From: CAYUYM01 sp964449305
Lineage (GTDB): Bacteria > Bacteroidota > Ignavibacteria > SZUA-365 > CAYQST01
DNA: 16,084 bases
Reading direction: 5' to 3'
Assembly: GCA_964449305.1 (NCBI GenBank)
Contig: CAYUYM010000069.1
Coordinates: forward strand, 1-16,084
Shown one piece after another: positions 13,101-16,084 of this stretch. A program made the translations under genes and the position numbers. Position 1 is the first letter of the stretch. The number at the start of each line of letters is the position of its first letter. Below the pieces are notes generated by a model, which had not been told where the DNA came from, ran no database searches, and saw only the letters and a list, made by a program, of their open reading frames with translations.

Positions 13101-16084
13101 GCGGACAGCGCGCACCCCGCGGTTGATATCCGGAAAGGTCTGACAACGCTCGAGGGGTTCACAGTGACGCGGAGCCGTGAGGGTGTCTCGATCAACAGCG
13201 GAACTGGTGGTGCCACAGGTGCCGTGAATGTGGAGAACTGCATCATCACCGGCAACCACGACGGTGTCAAGATCACCATCTCCGGGTATGTGACGATCTC
13301 CAACGGGACCGTGATACGCGGCAGCTCGGAATGCGCCGTGCTCGCGGCCAACGCCCATCACCTGGGGTTCTCCAACCTTCGTGTGGAGAACAACCGCATG
13401 GGCATCGTCCTCGGCATGACGGAACAGGCCTTCATCAACGAATGCGCCTTCACCGACAATCGCGGCACGTCCGTGTTCTCCACGCTTTCCACGATGGTCG
13501 ATGTTCATGACTGTCTGTTCCGTGACAACGGAGGCCCGGTGGTGCATCATCAGAAGCTTCGCAGTGGATCGATCGAGCGGAGCATGTTCTCCGGCAACAC
13601 GGGCGGTGCCGTCCTTCTTGAGGGTGGGCTGATCGTGAACATCGAGCAGAACACCTTTGTCGACAACCATGCCGCCCTGGGCAGCACCACACAGGACAAG
13701 GGGATACTCGCCATCGGGGACAATCCCGGTGACATTGATGTGACGCTGAACACCATCAGTGGAAACGACGGCACGGGGCTTGTCATCGGAAAATGCTGCA
13801 ACACACGGATCAGCAGCAATGTGATCAGCAACAACAGCATGGGGGGGATCCACATCGGAAAGGAGGCGTCGCCCCTCACCCTCCAGGCAAACGAGGTGAC
13901 CGGCCACCGGAACGGGCACAGCGGTGTGAGGCTGGTGGAGGCAGACGGGACACGGCTCGAGAACATGCTTGTGAAGAACAACGACTACGGTGTCGATGCG
14001 TTTGCCTGTTCCAACATCGCGATCGTGGGTGGGTGGTACACGAACAACCGGGCCTCGGATCCGACACAGGGTCTGGGATCCGCAATCCTGTTTCAAAAAA
14101 CACGCCAATCACGCATCGAAGATGCGACCATCCAGGAGAACGAGATCGGCATCGGGATGGACTACAGCACGGGCATCTCCATCACCAATTGTTCCATATG
14201 GTACAATGCGAACGAGGCCATCCGCTCGAATCACTCGAGCTACACGGCCTCAGGCAATTCCATCTGGTTCAACGGGCTGCCGTTCATGAAGGGCAATCCG
14301 GCCGCTGTCGTCAACACGGCCTCGGCTGCGATGCTTGCACACAACGACCTCCGGGCGAACACGGGGGATGCCGTCCTCTTTGAGGAGGGCTCGACCGGCA
14401 CGCTGCGTGGCAACACCCTTGAGGGCAACACCTCTGCCGGCGTCCGCAACCGCGATGATGCCGTCACCATCGACGCCCGCAACAACTGGTGGGCAGCACC
14501 CTCCGGCCCCGGCGGTGAGGGCCCGGGCACCGGGGAGGAGGTGTTCGGTCGTGTTGATTACGCTCCCTGGTCCAATGCCCGCACCGGCCTGGTGTGCATC
14601 CCCGCGCAGGACACACTCACCGTCCCCTCGGGAGAAACGGCTGACCTGAAGGTCCATCTCGCCAACCTCGCGGAGCAGACCGACAGCGTGGAGCTCACGG
14701 TGACCGATGCATCCGGATGGTTCACCCCGGCCTTTGTCACCATCGCCGCGTGGGACAGTTCCGCCGGCGCCGTCGTCTCCGTGCCCATCACCGTGCCCGC
14801 TTCACCAACCCAGGGAGGCAACATCATCCACCTCCATGCCCGCTCCCTCCTCCATGGTGGCACAGCCGACACCGCGGTCACCGTGGTCTTCGAGCTGCCA
14901 TGGCTCACACGCATCCGCATCGCAGCGGACACCATCCGCCTGAAGCCGGGCGGGCGGGCGCTGCTGGAGGCATCCGGATTCGACCAGTTCAACCGTGAAC
15001 GGCCGGTGACGCTCGAATGGACCGTGGGCGGAGGCGCCATCGATTCTGCCTCGATCTACACCGCCGGCACACAACCGGGCACCTTCGCCGGACGTGGGCG
15101 CTTCATCCCCGCCGACCTCACGGCGGATTTCACCATCATCATCGACGCCGGCCCGGTTGTCATCGCTGAGGTGACCGCCGTTCCGGGCACGGTGGTGCTC
15201 AATCCCGGTGGAATGGTGACACTCGCCATGGTGGGCACCGACCAGTTCGGTGAGACGCACGTTCTCGCTGCACAGTGGACACCCACGGGTGGGAGCATGC
15301 AGGGGGCGGTCTACACCGCCGGCAGCCAGACCGGCACCTTCACCATCACCGGCAGCGATGGCAACGGCCACTCGGCCGTCGTGTCAGTGACCATCGTTCC
15401 AGCGGGCTTCACGCTGCTCGCTCCAACCGATGGGGCTGCAGGGCTGCCACCGTACCTGCACCTGTCCTGGCAGGCGCATCCCGCCGCCGGGCTGTACCGC
15501 GTCCAGGTGGCCACCGACGACCGCTTCACCGACCTCGTCGTGGACGATTCCCTCCTCCGGTCCACCGAGCTGCGGATCGCGGCCCGTCCGCAGCTCCGGC
15601 AGTACTGGCGTGTCCTCGTCCGCGGCGTGGACGGTTCCATCGTTGCCTCGCCCACGTGGTCCTTCACCACTCGCAACCGGCTGCCGGCCATCATCGCGCT
15701 CACCTCGCCGGTGGACGGTCTTGGCAGGCTGCCGCTTTCCGTCCCCTGCTCGTGGGCGGGCAGCGTCGGTTTCAACCGCTACCGCATCACCCTCTCGCGC
15801 AATCCATCCATGACGCCCACGGATCTGGTCGATTCGTCCATCACCTCGCCATCCTTCCAGCTCACCGGGCTCCAGCACAAGACCACCTACCACTGGAAGG
15901 TGGACGGCATCCTGTCCGACGGCGGATCGGTGTCCTCACCCGTGTGGAGCTTCACCACGGCCGACACCACCAGCACCGGCATCCACCTGCCCGCGGCGGT
16001 GAGCGACCTTGTGTTGCATGTCCATCCCAACCCATCGACGGGCTCGGCCTCGATCGCCTGCGTCCTGCCGGAGGATGCCGACGT
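10161..16084 (+). CDS. Giant T9SS-exported LVIVD-propeller / beta-helix / Ig / FnIII protein (paralogue 2, 3' end cut by window)
   Basis: Open from ATG 10161 to the window edge: 1974 codons and two bases, no stop. It follows the first giant gene domain for domain: signal peptide (1-43, core CAIVLFAACLLPAVLHA); 12 LVIVD repeats (about 48-675); InlB-B-like repeat (686-768); cysteine block with C780-x2-C783-x2-C786, C799 in LCTDEDDDW and C862; parallel beta-helix (923-1470) ending NNWWAAPSGPGG...DYAPW; NEW3-like domain (1476-1584); two Ig-like domains with (I/V)YTAG (1583-1749); two FnIII-like domains ending WSFTT (1750-1936); and the start of a T9SS sorting domain (HPNPSTGSASIACVLPEDADV begins at 1955). 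By comparison the full protein should be about 2040 residues, so roughly 66 are missing. The N-terminus reads SLRIAGHFGGWVG against TLRVAGHLGGWVG in paralogue 1. Role is inferred as for paralogue 1; the different beta-helix sequence suggests a different ligand. Confidence 0.85.
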   Translation, partial: MSPAPSHSTLRPAPTGVSSAASVHGLCAIVLFAACLLPAVLHASPLADSLRIAGHFGGWVGACQVLDPYVYYGRGSTFAIADVSGTVPVPVASLPLPNGIEVQRLVVSGGIAYTICGDDRLMIFDVSTPAAPTLLSTLILGGVTTAPFTTGITKKDSVIYVLCGSNGYRVISVANPAAPRLLLSSPLHSKAMTTWNTFGYHLIDNSGTPALVIQTIANPASPVEISRTNLLGDCRSISNIGKVIYIATGDGIRVINANEPSNPVSGTPITPSRSFETVVCTEKNLYATALPPSTPGRTIYIHTALDPMKPVVASQVDYPEAVWDMSASNGRICCASGGTLGLVDAIDPNAPSPPGFLPNPPAPSGAGGDGNVIYLTDYNGIHRLTTTDPNAPNYTHHWPQFPNHARPQVNGRWLYTVNQMNNTFSIIDVLDPNAPVQRSSMPPSSGIIEDYARLGDQVFLIRRSPSSVEIIELPDPNAPTRRGSVAVPGTPVAIVVPDSGKKAIVAFQDTPTGGLAMVDYSNPGAPTSNWRMNLPGQPVAMSLDRTNLYVAFNDANAGTGTVWVYDLRNLGALTLTGQFSLPGTVVDVHARNDRALVPMDPGQSWLLHYVGPGSMVAKGDATLTSGFTEITGVQIAAPAMAWLQSVVSGEVSGYVFSGHKETSPTRIVEASKGVYIVTTRPPNPPVRRDLSLAVQPPQAASDGCTTNPAPGTHSYAVNEQVGITAIPNTDKSWNFRQWTGDVSGTSASASVVMDRNKVAIANFVQPSLLLAGGRGRDVLCPACLQCPQRSDTVLSFRLCTDEDDDWMVYSVTFHADGSGNEATDIANVVLYMGDDKVGEARYTSDNGTVQFSLDKKIPLNDCRYFTLVYVFTSTPPPTPQVREYAVSITTADVSALPMHYPLGLKYPPPNQPVTGGPLVVGPVLNEKTRMVYPTIQAAIDGANHGDVLLACPGVYNENVNVNMQVRVKSMEGPAMTTILAADSAHPAVDIRKGLTTLEGFTVTRSREGVSINSGTGGATGAVNVENCIITGNHDGVKITISGYVTISNGTVIRGSSECAVLAANAHHLGFSNLRVENNRMGIVLGMTEQAFINECAFTDNRGTSVFSTLSTMVDVHDCLFRDNGGPVVHHQKLRSGSIERSMFSGNTGGAVLLEGGLIVNIEQNTFVDNHAALGSTTQDKGILAIGDNPGDIDVTLNTISGNDGTGLVIGKCCNTRISSNVISNNSMGGIHIGKEASPLTLQANEVTGHRNGHSGVRLVEADGTRLENMLVKNNDYGVDAFACSNIAIVGGWYTNNRASDPTQGLGSAILFQKTRQSRIEDATIQENEIGIGMDYSTGISITNCSIWYNANEAIRSNHSSYTASGNSIWFNGLPFMKGNPAAVVNTASAAMLAHNDLRANTGDAVLFEEGSTGTLRGNTLEGNTSAGVRNRDDAVTIDARNNWWAAPSGPGGEGPGTGEEVFGRVDYAPWSNARTGLVCIPAQDTLTVPSGETADLKVHLANLAEQTDSVELTVTDASGWFTPAFVTIAAWDSSAGAVVSVPITVPASPTQGGNIIHLHARSLLHGGTADTAVTVVFELPWLTRIRIAADTIRLKPGGRALLEASGFDQFNRERPVTLEWTVGGGAIDSASIYTAGTQPGTFAGRGRFIPADLTADFTIIIDAGPVVIAEVTAVPGTVVLNPGGMVTLAMVGTDQFGETHVLAAQWTPTGGSMQGAVYTAGSQTGTFTITGSDGNGHSAVVSVTIVPAGFTLLAPTDGAAGLPPYLHLSWQAHPAAGLYRVQVATDDRFTDLVVDDSLLRSTELRIAARPQLRQYWRVLVRGVDGSIVASPTWSFTTRNRLPAIIALTSPVDGLGRLPLSVPCSWAGSVGFNRYRITLSRNPSMTPTDLVDSSITSPSFQLTGLQHKTTYHWKVDGILSDGGSVSSPVWSFTTADTTSTGIHLPAAVSDLVLHVHPNPSTGSASIACVLPEDAD
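10386..11900 (+). repeat. Twelve LVIVD-type propeller repeats (paralogue 2)
   Basis: Twelve units in the same register as in paralogue 1, from FAIADVSG (D82) to VWVYDLRNLGAL (D566), again about 44 residues apart. Several units have lost the core Asp (YRVISVANPAAP, LVIQTIANPASP, IYIHTALDPMKP), and a D-P-N-A-P version is repeated four times (LVDAIDPNAP, TTTDPNAP, IDVLDPNAP, IELPDPNAP). That local uniformity suggests some homogenisation between neighbouring blades. Confidence 0.7.
12216..12926 (+). other. InlB-B-like repeat plus conserved cysteine block (paralogue 2)
   Basis: Carries SDGCTTNPAPG, NFRQWTGDVSG and MDRNKVAIANF (InlB-B-like), then CPACLQCP, RLCTDEDDDW, FHADGSGNEATDIANVVLY and NDCRYFTLVYVF. 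Cysteines at 704, 780, 783, 786, 799 and 862 are each exactly three residues earlier than in paralogue 1, so every spacing is identical. Conservation here is clearly higher than in the propeller or beta-helix interior. Confidence 0.6.
12927..14570 (+). repeat. Right-handed parallel beta-helix (paralogue 2)
   Basis: Begins with TIQAAIDGANHGD and CPGVYNENVNV, runs through rungs such as CAFTDNRGTSVFS, NTISGNDGTGLVIG and NVISNNSMGGIHIG, and ends SGNSIWFNGLPFMKG ... GTGEEVFGRVDYAPW. The helix is almost the same length as in paralogue 1 (net difference about 4 residues) although the middle rungs are hard to align residue by residue. No recognisable lyase or hydrolase active site is seen. Confidence 0.7.
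15984..16084 (+). other. Start of T9SS type A sorting domain (paralogue 2, cut)
   Basis: After the last FnIII-like domain and the linker TTADTTSTGI comes VLHVHPNPSTGSASIACVLP, matching the opening of the sorting domain of paralogue 1 (FNNHPNPFSASTIISYGLP). The window ends inside it at PEDADV. Confidence 0.7.

Noticed and set aside
11655..14108. Long open frame on the minus strand inside the second giant gene
   Set aside because: It is antisense to well-supported propeller and beta-helix coding sequence, and its His/Arg/Val/Gly-rich translation shows no domain or signal. It is a GC-phase artefact.
1..16084. CRISPR array, tRNA/rRNA gene, insertion sequence or phage module
   Set aside because: No regularly spaced identical repeats, clover-leaf or rRNA sequence, transposase motif or phage gene was seen on either strand.

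Overview
The window comes from a GC-rich bacterium that probably exports surface proteins by the type IX secretion system (T9SS). The main evidence is the C-terminus of the first giant gene: an HPNPF motif, a G-x-L-LARY segment, a G-T-Y-L-I-T-V strand and a basic/hydrophobic end. This is the type A sorting domain found in the Bacteroidota/Chlorobi (FCB) group. High GC with this style of sorting domain suggests a Kapabacteria/Ignavibacteria-like or other high-GC FCB lineage. That placement is inference; no rRNA or marker gene is present. Clear Shine-Dalgarno sequences (GAGGAG, GGAGGAG, AGGAG about 5 nt before ATG) precede three of the genes.

Layout. (1) 7-2784, minus strand: an exported enzyme of the six-hairpin glycosidase superfamily, closest in motifs to the catalytic C-terminal domain of glycogen-debranching (amylo-alpha-1,6-glucosidase-like) enzymes. 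Its 3' end runs through a dispersed-repeat-type palindrome. (2) 2785-3043: divergent intergenic region. (3) 3044-3400 and 3438-3551: a small exported Pro-rich protein and a 37-residue single-helix membrane peptide, followed by a strong hairpin at 3582-3603. (4) 3682-9834: a 2050-residue exported multidomain protein. (5) 9835-10160: intergenic leader. (6) 10161 to the window end: a second giant gene, paralogous to the first and running off the right edge about 66 codons before its expected stop.

The two giant proteins share one domain order: signal peptide, 12 LVIVD-type beta-propeller repeats, a divergent InlB-B-like repeat, a conserved cysteine block with C-x2-C-x2-C, a right-handed parallel beta-helix capped by an NWW...GPGG motif, a Ig/NEW3-like domain, two Ig-like domains, two fibronectin-III-like domains and the T9SS sorting domain. 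Landmarks are offset by only 3 residues from about residue 670 to 950 and by 7-10 residues further on. The duplication is therefore old in sequence but almost free of indels. The beta-helix interior is strongly diverged, while its last rungs and the cysteine block are conserved.

How they may work together (inference): the giant proteins look like secreted, surface-attached or released scaffolds. The beta-helix, of a type common in carbohydrate-binding and carbohydrate-cleaving proteins, would be the variable functional face. The exported glycosidase next door fits a carbohydrate theme but is divergently transcribed, so a shared pathway is only a suggestion. The most novel object is the propeller / cysteine block / beta-helix architecture and its tandem, length-locked duplication.
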